From Paracoccaceae bacterium (GTDB lineage Bacteria; Pseudomonadota; Alphaproteobacteria; Rhodobacterales; Rhodobacteraceae), in assembly GCA_902525995.1 (NCBI GenBank), contig CABZJG010000106.1, forward strand, positions 1-6,377: 6,377 bases of DNA, read 5' to 3'. Of this stretch, positions 5,405 through 6,377 are shown piece by piece. The notes below the pieces were generated by a model. It saw only the letters and a program-made list of their open reading frames with translations. It made no database searches and had not been told where the DNA came from. The translations under genes and the position numbers were made by a program. The first letter of the stretch is position 1, and every line of letters begins with the position of its first letter.

Positions 5405-6377
5405 ATGACCACATCATTTTCGTCCCTTGCAGAATTCGCTGCAATTCTTCAGCAAGCTCCTGAGGTTGATCGCCAGGCTCTAGACGCCGCCCACGATCGC
5501 AATGGACAGTTGACCAAGCCCCCTGGCGCCTTGGGCCGACTGGAAGATCTGGCGATTTGGTATGCCGGTTGGTGCGGAACGCCCAAACCGCAAATTGCCG
5601 CGCCGCAAGTTGTGATTTTTGCTGGCAACCACGGGGTGACAGCGCAGGGCATTTCCGCCTTTCCGGCCGAAGTCACCGAACAAATGGTGCTGAACTTTCA
5701 ATCTGGGGGCGCGGCGATCAACCAGCTGTCCTCTTGTTTTGGGGCACGGCTTGATGTGCACGCCCTGCAATTGGACAGGCCAACAGCTGATTTCACCCAA
5801 GGCCCGGCGATGAGTGAAGACGAATGCGTCGCCGCGTTAAAAACCGGCTGGGCCGCTGTTGACGATGCTAGCGACTTATTGGTCACGGGTGAGATGGGTA
5901 TTGGCAATACCACATCGGCAGCGGCGATTGCGCTGGCACTTTACAGCGGCTCTGGCGCCGACTGGGCCGGCCGCGGAACCGGCGTTGATGACGCTGGCCT
6001 GTCCCGCAAAGCAAAGGTCATTGAGGCAGGTCTTGCCGCCAACCCTCAGGCCGCTGGCAATGGGCTTGAAGCCTTACGGTGCCTTGGCGGGCGGGAACTG
6101 GCGGCCATGGTTGGGGCAATTGCCCGCGCACGAATGCTTCGGGTTCCAGTTATACTTGACGGGTTCATCTGCTCAGCAGCTGCGGCTGCGTTGGCCCATG
6201 CGGTGCCCGGAATTCTAGATCACACAGTGGCAGGCCATGTCAGTGCAGAAGGCGCGCATAAAGCAATCCTTGATCAGATTGGGAAAAAACCACTTCTGTC
6301 TATGGATATGCGGTTGGGTGAAGGCTCTGGTGGGGCGCTGGCAATCAGTATGCTGCAGGCTGCCGTGGCTTGCCACA
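5405..6377 (+). CDS. cobT: Nicotinate-nucleotide-dimethylbenzimidazole phosphoribosyltransferase, 3' end cut by window
   Basis: This enzyme transfers phosphoribose from nicotinate mononucleotide to 5,6-dimethylbenzimidazole, giving alpha-ribazole 5'-phosphate, the lower ligand precursor of cobalamin. It equals CobU in Pseudomonas denitrificans naming and is not the cobaltochelatase CobT. The frame is open for 324 codons and runs off the right edge; relatives are about 338-350 residues, so only some 15 residues are missing. Motifs seen are TKPPGALGRLE (37-47), FAGNHGV (72-78), GEMGIGNTT (162-170), LDGF (251-254), GHVSAEGAH (277-285) and RLGEGSGG (303-310). Glu306 in the last motif corresponds to the catalytic base Glu317 of the Salmonella enzyme, and Glu163 to its Glu174. 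The ATG at 5405 has AAGG 8 nt upstream. The gene diverges from cobS, which uses its product. Confidence 0.95.
   Translation, partial: MTTSFSSLAEFAAILQQAPEVDRQALDAAHDRNGQLTKPPGALGRLEDLAIWYAGWCGTPKPQIAAPQVVIFAGNHGVTAQGISAFPAEVTEQMVLNFQSGGAAINQLSSCFGARLDVHALQLDRPTADFTQGPAMSEDECVAALKTGWAAVDDASDLLVTGEMGIGNTTSAAAIALALYSGSGADWAGRGTGVDDAGLSRKAKVIEAGLAANPQAAGNGLEALRCLGGRELAAMVGAIARARMLRVPVILDGFICSAAAAALAHAVPGILDHTVAGHVSAEGAHKAILDQIGKKPLLSMDMRLGEGSGGALAISMLQAAVACH

Noticed and set aside
5859..6218. 119-codon plus-strand frame inside cobT
   Set aside because: The cobT frame carries all family motifs through this stretch, so this is a shadow in another frame.

Overview
The window reads as ordinary chromosomal DNA of an alphaproteobacterium, most likely a Rhodobacterales (Roseobacter-group) species of moderate GC content. 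This rests on four things: the SUV3-like helicase with a long alphaproteobacterial-type C-terminal tail; an Azotobacter FdI-like seven-iron ferredoxin directly before a CarD/CdnL-type regulator; a CobT whose motifs match the aerobic-pathway CobU of the alphaproteobacterium Pseudomonas denitrificans (FAGNHGV, GEMGIGNTT); and cobS divergent from cobT. Genus and species cannot be fixed from the sequence alone. No mobile element, CRISPR array, tRNA or rRNA was seen.

Layout. Positions 1-112 lead into the first gene and hold no convincing complete feature. From 113 to 3408 a 972-residue SUV3-family RNA helicase and a small S4-domain Hsp15-like protein (TTG start) lie 2 bp apart, with the second gene's ribosome binding site inside the end of the first; they are almost certainly co-transcribed. 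After 55 bp comes fdxA (3464-3802). A 206-bp non-coding gap follows. It holds a good extended -10 promoter, a 21-codon reading frame and a strong hairpin, and then carD (4009-4518). Downstream, carD and cobS converge with only 28 bp between them, occupied by a small GC-rich hairpin. cobS (minus strand, 4547-5308) and cobT (plus strand, from 5405 and cut off by the right edge) diverge from a 96-bp spacer in which the best promoter candidates share the same -10 bases.

How the genes work together. The left half concerns RNA and translation (helicase, Hsp15-like ribosome-binding protein), electron transfer (ferredoxin) and global transcription initiation (CarD). The right half is the lower-ligand end of cobalamin synthesis: CobT activates dimethylbenzimidazole to alpha-ribazole phosphate, and CobS joins that to adenosylcobinamide-GDP in the membrane. 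All six genes have intact family motifs and belong to known families, so I do not see a new multi-gene system. The least explained parts are the carD leader (promoter, mini-ORF, hairpin) and the low-complexity tail of the helicase with its short terminal motif.
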